Shown piece after piece: positions 35,095 to 46,769 of a DNA stretch of 64,000 nucleotides. The stretch covers positions 1 through 64,000 of the forward strand of contig BGZK01001234.1 of the NCBI GenBank assembly GCA_005406025.1. Direction: 5' to 3'. Below the pieces are notes generated by a model. It worked only from the letters and a program-made list of their open reading frames with translations, searched no databases and was not told where the DNA came from. Each line of letters begins with the position of its first letter. Position 1 is the stretch's first letter. This DNA is from Eumeta japonica (lineage: Eukaryota > Arthropoda > Insecta > Lepidoptera > Psychidae). The translations under genes were made by a program, and so were the position numbers.

Positions 35095-35720
35095 CTATTT
35101 CTGAGATAGTATATGCAATAATCTATATAAATCTATAGCGTCTGTCTGTACGTCCACTTTTTTGGAAAAATTCGTTATGGATATTCGTTTTATGACTAAC
35201 TGACCTCAGTTCTACCATAACTTAAAAACGGTTTTGCCGATCTTGATAAAAATTTATGTACAATCAAAACCTGTGATTGCGCAAATGATAGGCTACTGTT
35301 TGTCTGTCTGTCTGCATCTTCTTTTATAACTTAATAAGATTTCACTGATCTTTATGATAATTGGGTCAGAACACGTGATTGCGCTAATTATAGGCTATTC
35401 TCCGTCTGTATATTCTTTTATAACTTAAGAACGGTTTCACCGCTCGTTAAAAATTTGTTTCAGTTAGAACAAGTGTTTGTGTAAATAATAGGTTGATATC
35501 TGCCTGTCTGGTTGTATCTATGTATGTATGTATGTTATTTTATAACTTAAGAACTATTTAATCGATCTTAATAAAAATTGGTATATAAATAGCAATGATA
35601 GACTTCCATCTGTCTGTACATTCTTTTATAAGTTAAGACCGGCTTGACCGATTTTGATTAAAATTGCTCTTGTCATAATCTGTGACTGCAAAAATTATAG
35701 ACTCTATGTTGTTCCTATAC
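35095..35720 (+). repeat. Degenerate tandem array, about five units of roughly 100 bp
   Basis: A core ttataacttaagaacggttt plus ccgatctt and ataaaaatt recurs with starts at about 35216, 35324, 35418, 35540 and 35626 (spacing 108, 94, 122 and 86 bp). Between cores lie tgattgcgcaaatgataggc and tctgtctgtctg-type stretches. The flank at 35120 (atctatagcgtctgtctgta) looks like the start of a lepidopteran short element. The array therefore probably arose by tandem amplification of an element's 5' end. A tatg microsatellite at 35517-35535 is inside it. Confidence 0.8.
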
Positions 35721-36246
35721 ACCGTACGATACCCTTAAAAAATCAATCATTATTGTTTTATGTAGTTGTATGCGTGTGCGTACTTTACTTTTTATCGGAG
35801 TTAAGGCATGTTGAAATTTGAAGAAAACTTTTTATGAAGCGAAGTACGTCTTTAAAAAGTGGTAAGATACGTCTTTCACGATTAGATTGGGAGACCGAAG
35901 TTGTTTTATGTATAAAAATGAGTATTTTGGTTTTCTTTGCGTGTTTAAACCCATCATACAATTACTATGAAACTGGCGATATATTGTACGCGCGGATGAG
36001 AAGATTTCTGAAAAATGAAACTAGCATTCATATCTGATATTGTTTATGTATTTTTACTATTGAACGGCATCATAAAACCGATGCTAAGAATTACATCAAT
36101 ACAAAAAAACTTCTTGAGTAAAATAGATTAAAGATTTAATTTTTACTTCATCTGTATATTTGTTAATTATTACACATCCTAAAAATTCTTTTATACATAG
36201 AAAGTAACATTATCCTCAAGTAATACAGTATTAATTTTATTTTGAC
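35721..36246. other. A+T-rich non-coding stretch
   Basis: Nothing recognised. Confidence 0.4.
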
Positions 36247-36501
36247 ACTAGAATTTGCCCCGGTTTCGCCCGAAATGGAATCGTGGCTGGTGTAACGGTA
36301 TCGAAACTGCAAACGGGACCGGCAGCGGAATCGAAAGTCGTGACTGGGAGGGGCCGAAATCGAGAACGATACCAAAGGCTTCGAGAACAGAAAAGCGCTC
36401 ACGATCATAATTAATTATATTAATCGGTCGATAAATAAGATGAATACGAATATAATAGGAATTAATTCTACCTACGCGGGCGGAGCTTCGGCGGAAGCTA
36501 G
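36247..36501. mobile_element. Short non-autonomous element with patterned interior and ctag ends
   Basis: The left end is actagaatttgccccggttt. The right end is cgcgggcggagcttcggcgg followed by aagctag, an imperfect inverted counterpart. The gcgggcggaagctag signature is one I recall at the 3' end of lepidopteran Helitron-like elements. The interior (36255-36385) is the purine-rich patterned block. A palindromic TA run (36505-36523) adjoins the right end. It is non-coding. Confidence 0.5.
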
Positions 36502-38864
36502 TCATGTATATATATATATACATACAATTGCTCGCCTTAAGTAACAAGATCCGCTCGGCGTACATACCACACCAACATTCGTGATATATGCGTTACTAGT
36601 CGACTGCCGCTATCAATCAATTTCCAAACTCGACAGACGAACCGGTATTAAAAAAGTCGCGGATTCAGAAATGCCGTTAACTCGCGAAACGGCAATATTA
36701 TTTTAAGGCGCCGTAAGAGCTTTAACGCCGGCTCCGACCATATTTCGATTTTACGATCGGGTACTGTCGCCGCGAAAAACGTCTCGGAAGAGGTGTTATT
36801 ACATTATATTTTTTATTAGGTTATATATATTCACTTTAGACGGCCGTCGTAGTGTTTCTTTATTTTTTGATGGCGTTTTATTTATATTATCAATAATAGT
36901 AATATAATCGTGTTTTGTTTGTCCTCACGGACAAACAAAACGTGCTGTTGTGGGGATAATATTTCTACAATTTTAAAAAGTTAATCTAGAATCGTGATAG
37001 ATATGTGCGTAAGTTAGGTACATGGTACCCGTGTCAACCCCCAATGTTTATGGTTAAACAAATGCAATGAGATGATCTACTGATGAGCGGGCTACTTAAC
37101 GAGGCGTTATACAGAACTTCAACGGATTTTTGGTGAGCATTTCCTTGCTTATAAATAATTACAATGTCACGTCATAAATATTATAATAATCGTAAAACAT
37201 TGTCAAGTTCTATTACTCGATTTCTTATAATTCTTAACAGTATTCGATTGGACAAAAGGGAGTCAGAAAAATGATGTGATAGAAAGTGTAACCCTGAATT
37301 TATGTTTTAACGGACGAAAGTTAATTTGTGTTCTTCTGACGACATGCTTTGATATTCTCTCAGGTAATAGATTCTTGTATAATATAGTTCATTATTTAAA
37401 GTACTTTTGTGATTTATTATTTAAAGTACTTTTATACGTAATTTGATCGCTTTGAGCTATTTATCACATAATGTTCATAATTTATTGTTTGCGCACAAAA
37501 CTGAAAAAATACTCGTTTTAGAAATTCAATACCATAACAGAACATATTAAAGCATAATTACTTTTTAGTAAAAATAAACCATCAAAAGTACTCACCATTT
37601 CTTACAATGAAACAATAAATACACATTTTTTTGAACTGGACATGAAGTACATTGGCAATAGAGCTTCGCTCGGCGTTTTTCGTGTTTCCCGTGGAAAAAT
37701 AATAATACCCACATGCAAAGTTACGTAGACATAACCTATACAGATGAGCTTGAAAGGCAATGATTTATCGAAGTAAAAATTTACAATACAATTATTTGCG
37801 ATCGCGTACTCGCATATTTTATATGTACGCTCCTGTAATGCCGAAGTCGGCCGACTGACGCTAGGAACATAAAGGGTATATGGGGCCGATGAGACGACGC
37901 AGAGGCGCTCGCGGCCCGGCCGTGAGGAGTAACTGCCTCGAATCGAACGCCGTAACCTTTGAGAGGCATTAAAACGTTTCAGGTGCTAATTCTCGACGAA
38001 CGCTACGGAACCGCTGCGGATCCGACCGACTTCATTTGTCGATCCGAAGGTTTTTAACATGAAGTTGGGGTCTAGAAAAATCACCGATGAAACGTCTGAT
38101 GAATGATACGTAGGCTGCTTTTCTGGATGTTTCCCAATAGATACTTATATTTTTTTATTTTAAATTAAAATCGATAGGAAGAGAGTGATCGGCATCTTTG
38201 GTTTTAACTAATGTTTTGTCAAGGAATCACTTAAAATATATTACCTGAATCTTAGTATTCTTCTATTTGTAATTATTACATTGGGTGGATACAATGAAAT
38301 ATTGCTTTCAATCTTCAATACGACTTGTATGCATTGAAAGCTTTGTTTTGCAGATTTTAGAGGTAACAAAATATCTTCGTTGTTTTTTTTAATCGATTGC
38401 ATTTTTTATGTATTACGATCAGGACCCAATGTACATAGTTCTGTTGTAATACAAACTCAACAAAACAACTTGTCTATCTTTCTTCAACTTCCACCGATCA
38501 GTTGGGTAGTGATACGGGGACTCGTGTGTTTCAACAAGCGGACGGTTTTTTTTTTGTAACGGCGATTTCTGCTATCGCAGCGTAAGTCCGCACTACAGAT
38601 TATTCTTCACTAGCTACGGAGAACGGATTTCTTGCGGTGTGGTGGGCAAATGGTGGACAGCGTTTTCAGGCGATCAAGACTTCTTTATTTCAGCCGAGCT
38701 TCATATGTGGCGGTCGGAGTACAACTGCGACGAATGCACCAATCTAGCTGCATTTTATAGATGGCGCATCCGCCTGCACATATGAGTTGGATACATTTTA
38801 ATTGAGGAGATGTGGCCACGTACGGCACTAGAACGCCACCTATCCACCCCGCCGATCAAAGTTT
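36502..38864. other. Long non-coding stretch
   Basis: Contents include a perfect 13-bp inverted repeat with a 4-nt loop (36912-36924 and 36929-36941). An 18-bp direct repeat, attatttaaagtactttt, lies at 37391 and 37416. A modestly GC-rich part is at 37850-38050 and another near 38600-38800. No gene was recognised. Confidence 0.45.
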
Positions 38865-39060
38865 TCGGAGAGGTCGCCATCGACGGTATCGCAGCGGGCG
38901 GCGGCGCCGGCCGCGACTGTACCGTTACCGGCGGTCGTTCAGCCGCAATTAATCCGCGGTCCGTTAACGTCGCGCGCGCGCGCCGCCGCCGCCCGCCCGC
39001 GCGATCGTCGCACCCGCCGACTCGCTCACAATACCCGCCAACGTCGTGTCCGATTTGAAC
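38865..39060. promoter_or_regulatory. CpG-island-like patch
   Basis: Extremely CpG-dense, including a cgcgcgcgcgc run near 38970. It stays open on both strands only because stop codons are A+T-rich. It may mark a promoter or 5' exon of a gene outside the window. No start site, TATA box or splice donor was identified. Confidence 0.3.
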
Positions 39061-39113
39061 ATTTCGACCGTAACCAAACGACTCTGCTATGTGTTGTTGT
39101 ATACTCGTGCCAA

Positions 39114-39440
39114 TCTTCCAAAAGCATAGGCAGAGACTATAGATTTCCACACGGTACGATCTTTGCATCCGTTTACATCCGTCAATATTTGATATAAGCT
39201 CGTCGGTGGTACTTAACATTTGGCCCTTTATTAATATGCCACCGATCTGGTCTGTAAAGGATTTTCTGGGGCGACCCTTGCCGACCTTTTCATCTTATTC
39301 GTGCTCTAGATTTGTTCTGTCAATCTACTTCCATTCATTCTTTCCAGATGGTCAAACCGCCTCAACATACTTTTTTCTGCCCTGGTCCCTAGATTTTCTT
39401 TCAAACCACACCGTTCTCTAACATCACTTCCGAAGCACTG
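39114..39440 (-). mobile_element. LINE family L, 5'-truncated 3' end (copy 3, minus strand)
   Basis: On the minus strand it reads VRERCGLKENLGTRAEKSML, then RRFDHLERMNGSRLTEQI and a stop, followed by gtcggcaagggtcgccccag. It ends with the family tail agtctctgcctatgctttt near 39125. The same order is seen at 28985 and 34500. Frames are broken. A long minus-strand frame fusing this tail to the CpG-rich patch is a chance chimera. Confidence 0.83.
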
Positions 39441-40329
39441 CACCCTCTCTCTCGCTTCGCTAAAACGGAATGCAATCGTACTACATATTTTGTTACTATT
39501 CCTTCAGTGTGATCCGTTTAGAATGACACGGCCCGTCTGCGTCTATGCCGAAACGCATCTACGCTTTAACGATAAAATCAATAAGGCTCGGCGGGCGTCG
39601 CGCCGGGCGTACGTACGGTCGTTTCCCGTTATTAATGACTTTCTTAACTTCATTTGGCGTCTGCAAATAATGTGCCAAAATAAATAATTATCCATATAAG
39701 ATACATGGACGCGGAACTGTAGGTATTTTTTTCTTTTATGGTTTTTTTATTAATGTAACCAGGCTGATTATTGAAACAAATCGTTGTCGAAAACATTCTG
39801 AAATACATACATACGAGAGCCTTTTCGTCAGCACGTTACTTTCGCATTACGGAGTATTCTATCAGATTGCTAAGCAACCTTCAAACGTATTCACCGTTCC
39901 TGAAATGCTATTGTGAAATCGCACGGTAACCTCCTAACCGAATGGCCTACCTTTTTTAATTGCATTCTTCAATTACAAAAGTGTTTAACTTTCGATTTCC
40001 CATAATTTCCAAAGGCTTCGTTACCGTTTCTCGTAAATAGAATATTGTTTCATCGGGTCGTTGATCCTTAAAGGAAGTGCCGTACCAATTTTAAAACAGT
40101 TTTAAGATGTGACGAAATTGTAATGTAATACTGTGCCAACTATACATTAATTAATTAATGTCACCTTCCATTTATATATGTATTTTTTATCTAAACATAA
40201 ATGTTAATAATTACTTTTTATACTATATATAATTTTAATATTTATAATACACATATCTAGGTATATGTCGATTTCACAGTTAAGAAATTGCAATTAATAT
40301 GTTATTGAAGATAAGGTATTACGAACATC
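39441..40329. other. Non-coding stretch
   Basis: Nothing recognised except a short CpG-rich part at 39585-39635. Confidence 0.4.
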
Positions 40330-41232
40330 CGGTTTTTGACGTGATAACGTCTTATAAATCGATGAACGCCGGCTGCACGCACGAAAAAGCATGACTCATT
40401 GTCGCGTTCCGCCCGAGCCGAGCGCGCGAGCAAGAGCGCGGAACGAGCGATCTCTCTTCCACTCCATCGGCCGATGGTCCGAGCAGAAGAGAGACAGCGG
40501 CCGCACACAACCTACAAGTGAACTGTTCTGTCAACTGTTTATAAAGTGAAGTGAAAAGTTAATGCGGTTTCCACTGTTTATTACAACAATTGCGGGAAGT
40601 GATAATAATTCAATTCAATTCATAAAAGTATTCAATTTTCCATAATTTTTGACGTGACAACGTCTTATAAATTGGTTTGCCGGGTGACACTTCAAGAAAC
40701 TGCGTTACGCTCCGCTCACGTTATGCGCTCACAATGAGAGCGAGTGAGAGGCACGCGTCCCTTCCACTCGGGCATGGTTAGCCCGCCTAAGAGCGAGAGA
40801 GACAGACATAAAAAAGGCACGCGTCCCTTCCACTCGAGCACAGTTAGCCCGCCTAAGAGCGAGAGACAGAGACGCAAATGTATTGCAAGTTATTGTATGT
40901 ATATTTGTATATAAATACGTATGTATGTGTAAAGGTAAAAATAAAATTTTGTTAATATGAAATTCAGTGCGAGATTCTTTGTATAAATTAATGTTTTAAA
41001 TATAATTCTTTGTATAAATAAATGTTTTAAATTGTTACTATTATTTCATCCTTCTTCCTACTATACGAATGAATATTCACATTAAAATGATTTTACCACT
41101 CAAAGTCGTTGTCACGTAAAACTTTCGCCCGTATACCGACTTTACAGGCAACCAATTTTTTTCCTAGTGACGTTATCACATAAAATTATCGCTCATAAAC
41201 CGAATTTACAGACAACTAATTTTTTTTTAACT
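40330..41232. repeat. Repeat cluster with nested inverted motifs
   Basis: Two left motifs, gacgtgataacgtcttataa (in 40332-40359) and gacgtgacaacgtcttataa (in 40645-40672), face two right motifs, gtcgttgtcacgtaaaac (41105-41122) and gacgttatcacataaaa (41169-41186). The right motifs head tandem 64-bp units (41105 and 41169). Between lie a duplicated 65-bp unit beginning ggcacgcgtcccttccactc (40750 and 40815) and a diverged relative near 40455. A 31-bp duplication (40974 and 41005) is also present. It has no coding function that I can see. It may be a nested or duplicated non-autonomous transposon. Confidence 0.6.
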
Positions 41233-41287
41233 TTCAAATGGTATATATTTATTAAGTTTATGTGTATGTAGACACGTTTTACTTTTA

Positions 41288-41896
41288 GTGATTTACGGTT
41301 CATTGACTGAAATAAGCGCATATCCTGAAACTACAACACGGCTCTCGACATTCAAAGAGCATATTTTTTTGATAGTAGCAATGCAATTTTCCAAAACTAG
41401 CCATGCTAACACGGCGCCCGAGTCAAATATATATAGGTTTTCAGTTCTACTCGAAAAGACATTATCATTTTTTTTTCCTTTTGTCCAAAAACAAGGAAGA
41501 TTTTTTTTTTCAGGCCACGTCAGTCGCGCCCGTCGTCCATCACACCTCATTATATTCGTCCCCGCCTTCACAGAAGAGCGCTCGCGACGCTTTAAGCCCG
41601 CACAGCGACGGCGTTATTTACATGCCTTTGCGCGTCAAACGCCGCCTCTCGTCGGCCACTCGCCGCGTAATTACGATGCCCTAAAATTAAGCCGAACCCT
41701 CCGGGGGACTCCTGCCGTCCGACCGCCCCGAGTACCGGAAGCGTCAAGGGACGGAAACTACATTCACAGAAGATTTGAATGCATTCGCTTCGCTTGTACA
41801 TTAGCCGTATGGCTGAAGTTGCAGGTTTTCATAAACTTCAGATTCTATACAATCGGTAACTGTAACAAATTTAAAGTTTTCCGTAATCGATTTTAA
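41288..41896 (+). other. Long but unconvincing open frame over a CpG-rich patch
   Basis: At 202 codons this is the longest open frame in the window. It owes much of its length to a CpG-rich segment at about 41510-41760, where frames also stay open on the minus strand. The translation shows no domain, signal peptide or repeat that I recognise. I judge it non-coding. The CpG-rich segment itself could be regulatory. Confidence 0.25.
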
Positions 41897-42424
41897 ACAG
41901 TTCACGAGTTCTGACAATGGTAAATGATGCACAAAGAAGACTGCATTGTGTACGTTCAAAGTGCTTTCCGTATTTCCATGAGATTTTTGAAAATGTCGGT
42001 GGTAATCACGTTTCCTATAGCAATCATGCTAAGGATTTTAACTAGGATCGCATTCAGTTATAGGACATAAAGAGATACTCTACGCATGCAGAGACCTACC
42101 TGAACAACACTACCCTACTCGAGTCTTTTGTATTTGTATCATCATTATGAAATTAACATCAATGGCATTATTGCATGGCTTTTAGCATGCACTGAATTCT
42201 AAATAAAAAGAAATTAAATTTCCAATTATAATACCAAAAAATTAGTACAAAATTAAAAATTCAATCGTTTAAAACACAAAATGTAAACACAATCATTCAG
42301 CCCTGTGCGATACAAAAGAATCAATGTGTTCAAATACATCTGCGTAAATGTCGGTAACTCGTTTATTTCGTCGTGATAATATTTGTTTATTTATAATAAT
42401 TTTTAATTTCATATTCTCTCGGGT
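41897..42424. other. Non-coding stretch
   Basis: Nothing recognised. Confidence 0.4.
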
Positions 42425-42760
42425 CACTGCGCGTCGTCGGTAAGGGCATTCATATTTAACCCTCGCACAGCGAAAGGGCTGACCCCGGGCCGCGGCGCCC
42501 GCCGCTCGCGGTCCCCGAGACCGTCACACACAGCTAACTCCCGCTCATATTAATGGAATACGAAACGTATACCGTCGCCTACGTAGTTGATGTAGGGCGC
42601 GCCGGACGCGGTCCTTTGACGCGCGCCGCTGCGGTCAGACCTTGAACGTCATCTCGGTCTCGAACGAACAGAAGATGATCAACGGCTTTATCCATTTCTC
42701 GGTACGTTGACACCGATCGATCGGGCGTCCCGTAACTATAGAGCCCGTCGATGTACATTG
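42425..42760. promoter_or_regulatory. CpG-rich patch
   Basis: GC-dense parts at 42470-42530 (gaccccgggccgcggcgccc) and 42590-42640 (gggcgcgccggacgcggtcc) stand out from their surroundings. No frame or core promoter motif is clear. A promoter or first exon of an unseen gene is possible. Confidence 0.27.
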
Positions 42761-43142
42761 TATCACCTTAGGGGCTCTTAAATTATTGCGACTGCTACGT
42801 CAAAAGAAAGTGTTTCATCAGCCAGGATCCTCTTACGTTCGTCACCATCCCGGACTCCAACAATCTGGAAACATCATCGAATCAAACATATGGTCTGAGG
42901 AACTTACCGGATTATATAAATACAAAATCTATATAGAATGAAAACGATTTTTCCTCTTTGTCCGGACATCAATTAAAATGTCATGAACATATATGTATGT
43001 AACTGTGCGTTTAAGGCTATGGATGTTTTGATTTCCATGGGCCCTTCATTGTTATTTTTTTTTTGTATAATTTTCCTTCTAAATCTGCGGATGACCGAGA
43101 GTTGAATCACTGTAAAATCACAACATACCTTATATATCAAAA
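42761..43142. other. Non-coding stretch
   Basis: Nothing recognised. Confidence 0.4.
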
Positions 43143-43205
43143 TATAACCATATGGAAATATATAGTCTCTGCCTACCCTTCTGGGAAATAGGCTTGAGTT
43201 TATAT
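43143..43205 (+). mobile_element. LINE family L, extreme 3' scrap (copy 4)
   Basis: The words atagtctctgcctacccttc then tgggaaataggcttgagttt match the 3' tail of the copies at 28985, 34500 and 39114. Only about 60 bp remain, consistent with a very short 5'-truncated insertion. Confidence 0.75.
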
Positions 43206-44449
43206 TACTTATCGTTATTAACTATGGGCAGTATTTTCAAATCGAAATTTCCAATAATAAAACACGATATGAAGAAATCTGGACTAAAAAAAATGTGTTT
43301 CGTCACACGACCAAGTTAACTATCCAATTTTAGTAATATTTTTTCCTGAAATTTATCCGCAGCAATTTAATACCATAAGAACCATATATTATTATGGCAC
43401 CGAACCGCCATCGGATTGAGAAATATTTGCGTATTTGATAATGATCTCTGATGATGAAGCGATTACGAATGAGTAACATTTGAAATGTGTTATGTGTTAT
43501 GCACTAAACTTCAAACACTAAATAAAATTAATGAAGTATGCAACGAATTTATGCTGGACAAATAAACTACGTTCGGATACTAGAATTTCCGTCTTTGCGT
43601 GAGATGCGACTAGTGAATCCCCCCCTCCACTTCTCCCAGCAATGAATTATAAAACGGATACGTATCACGTGTTTCTGTGACGCATGCGCATTTAAGAGTA
43701 GTTAACGACTAATTCCATCTCGTATTACGCATTACGTGTAAGAATGTAGCGATACCTAAAGCATCCTAGTTAGTTGACTCTCGCAAAAGTAGTATTAGAC
43801 GTTGCAAAATTGTTACTAAAAAAGACTAAGTATTGGCGATTACAGTTAAATCTGTATATCTGCTTCTCTTTTATTTGAAATGAATCAGGATTTACCAGCC
43901 TGTTGTCCAGGTGCAATTCTTTGAAATAATCACACCGATGTAGCAACTTTACTGATGTAATTATGCACCGACTGTAAGTATAAACTGCCCTCTTGAATCA
44001 TACGAGGGCAGTGCAATACTTGCCTCTTCCATATTTTATTTGAAATTGAAAAATTAGAATAAAACACAAAAGTTAAAAAGCTCGACTACAGAAAAACCCC
44101 GAAAACTCAGTGTTGTAAAAAAGCTAATGAACAACTGTTCTGTCACGCTATTTATTGAGTCTAAATCTACCCGCAAATATGGTGATGTCTATCGTATGTC
44201 GCTGTCGCTCTGTGGCCGTCAACTTGACAAATACTTTATTATTTAAACGGCGACACGCAACCACGGTATGACCTGCACAATTCTATACTTGTGAGTATAA
44301 ATTTAAATCCAGTTAGTTTTCTATTTGACCGATCATTTGTTAAATACGACAATGAGTTTCCGATATCAAAAGAATAAATCAAGCTATAATTTCAGACGAA
44401 AATGCTTTTTGCATACTTTTCGGTTTTGTTTTTCCGTAGTCAACAGGTC
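43206..44449. other. Non-coding stretch
   Basis: Nothing recognised. Confidence 0.45.
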
Positions 44450-44807
44450 TTGTTTTTTTTTGGAGCGAAGTACCTTAATGTGGCTCATGGAAGGTGTTAG
44501 TTGGCAGAAATCGTCACGTAAGGAAAAAACGTTAGCCCCCTCCATTCGACTTTCGGCGACTCTTTCTCTTTTTCTCTAACAGACACTAGTCATTAAGCAA
44601 GTGTGGCGGCAGCCGCACTCGGAGCGGTTCTAATTTTGTTTTTCCAAATTTTGATGAAAATATCTATTCATTATTATGTTACATGCATTTGCAATAAATA
44701 AAGCGATTAAAGTAAATTCTTTATAATTAGTTTTTGATTTTTATTCGGTTTTAGAAATGGAGTTTATAATTTTAAGTCCTCAATAAATTATTTTTATACA
44801 TAAGTGA
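44450..44807 (+). repeat. Dispersed repeat family X, copy 2
   Basis: It aligns with the reverse complement of 27055-27395 through many blocks, including gaaatcgtcacgtaag, attaagcaagtgtggcgg, tgttacatgcatttg and ttttaagtc. The 84-codon frame at 44325-44579 overlaps it by chance. Confidence 0.8.
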
Positions 44808-45253
44808 CATGTATTATCGTTTTCAAAATGACATAATTTTGCTGCTCGACTAACTTAATAAAAAAAAAAGGTGGCGCTGTTTAGTGTTATACAACAAAAT
44901 ATCTTTTATTACATTTTTAGCAAAGGGCCTAGGGGTATAAGCGTAGTGATTTTGCCCTTGAAAGATATCGGCACGATACTGAGAGGAATTTTAGGTACTA
45001 ATGAGATAATAAGATCCTGAGAGTTTAAATTTTTTAAACCAATTGGTTTTTAAGAAAAAGCAAAATATGTAATAGAATCAGAAAAAAAAGAATTTTCTCA
45101 GAAATGCGTGAATCGATTGATTTGAATTTTGGATATGTTTAGGGGGGCTGATAGTACCTTCTAGAAAAAAAATTGAGAGCTTTATCGGTTAATAAGTACC
45201 TTAAAAAATGGGATATTTTTTTTTTATTTTGATTTTTAACTATGATTCGAGCT
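44808..45253. other. A+T-rich stretch, possibly part of a diverged repeat
   Basis: It leads directly into a family Y fragment and may belong to a diverged relative, but I could not align it. Confidence 0.3.
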
Positions 45254-45330
45254 TCTAGTTTGCATAATAGTCGACATACCTACTTATTTCTATAGTTAAG
45301 GGCGACTAAAGCATTTACACTTATTATGTA
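45254..45330 (+). repeat. Dispersed repeat family Y, fragment
   Basis: ctagtttgcataatagtcga, then catacctacttatttctata and ggcgactaaagc match the corresponding part of the Y copies at 30253-31035 and 50730-51460. Confidence 0.75.
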
Positions 45331-46105
45331 ACGAATAACGAATATATTAATATTTTAATGTAAATTATTTCAGTTATATCACTTGGTAATTATGACGTTG
45401 TTATTAATCCTTTTTATATTAAGAAAATACCCTATAAAAATTCTTTTTCAAATCACGTATTTGCTATTTTTTATGCACAAAGCAACACAGGAAATTAACT
45501 TTTATTTAAAACAGAATTATGGCCTACGTCACCTAGCAATGTTCTAACATGTATAATACTATAAAATCTTGCATTGCAATAGGGAGGCAATAAAGTTTGA
45601 AATATAGAAAAAAAATAGAGAACGAGAGTTAGTAAATAAATTATGGGCATGAACATAATGAAAATTGACACTCAAACTTATAAAATTATGATTTTTTTTA
45701 TATATATAATAGTAATTATATAATCGTCCGGCCATCGATCTAAATCAAACCATTGTTTATGGATCAAGATGATATTTGTTTAAGGATGATCTCGCGTGCG
45801 CCTACTTTTTGTTACAGTCTACGAAATACTTCACGGTTTCGTCTGCCTTACATATTTTTAGTAATGTCAGTGTTCAACTGTTTTTGTATGGTTTAACATT
45901 CATAACATTTACATAGTTTGACATTCCACCGAGTGCTATACTCGTATTTGGGGATATCAACGGCGAGTTGAATTCTTTGCTTTTGAGAAAGTGGTAAACT
46001 TGTTATAAGATAGAAGCAGTTTTTTTTTATATTATGTTTTTGAATGTGTATATTAAAGTGCAATAAAGACGTGTATTCAACTTTTTAATGTTTATTAATA
46101 ATTTA

Positions 46106-46145
<40 letters not shown>

Positions 46146-46769
46146 TTTGATAACCAAGTTCATCGGGTTCCATTGCACAGATATAATAAAAAAAATACAC
46201 AAAAAGTGATTTTATTTTTATTCTAATAAATACGTTGAAACTTTATTTCTTTAAGAATTTTCATTAAAAAATGAACCTTATGAAGCATTGATAAGATAAG
46301 TATTGTCTTAAATTGATTATCTCTCACATTTCAAATTTATTTAAACCACAAGCCAAAGTTTTAAAAGTTTGTAATAATTCTGATTTATTTCTGAAAATGT
46401 CAATAATCAGCAAACAGTTTATTTATTTATTTATTTTGAAGCTCCATATTAATACTTCTAAATAAATATTATTATTTAGTGCGATACTAACTCCTATACA
46501 ACAATGGACATTGTTCATTGTATTTAATATATTTTTTTGAGTTTTTATTTATTATTATAGAAATGTAAGACAATTATGAACTTATTCAGTACATTTAATA
46601 CATATGAATAAGTACGTACACGGCACGTCTATACTGTAGGAATATACCTATACATAGATACGCTTATAGACAAGCTTTGAGATAATAAAATGAGCGCTAT
46701 AGACTTAGATCGCCGATAAACGTCGTAAATTATATAAGCTAAATACAGGATAGTGCGACTTCGGTCTCG
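45331..46769. other. A+T-rich non-coding stretch with a TA microsatellite
   Basis: A perfect (TA)n run covers 46108-46142. Otherwise nothing was recognised. Confidence 0.5.

Noticed and set aside
38755..39219. 154-codon minus-strand open frame
   Set aside because: It starts inside the 3' tail of a LINE and runs into a CpG-dense patch. This is a chance chimera.
41288..41896. 202-codon plus-strand open frame, the longest in the window
   Set aside because: It has no domain or signal, its length comes from a CpG-rich patch poor in stop codons, and the minus strand is also open there.
46108..46142. TA run considered as a replication origin or matrix attachment signal
   Set aside because: It is a plain dinucleotide microsatellite, and similar runs occur at 53450 and 36505.
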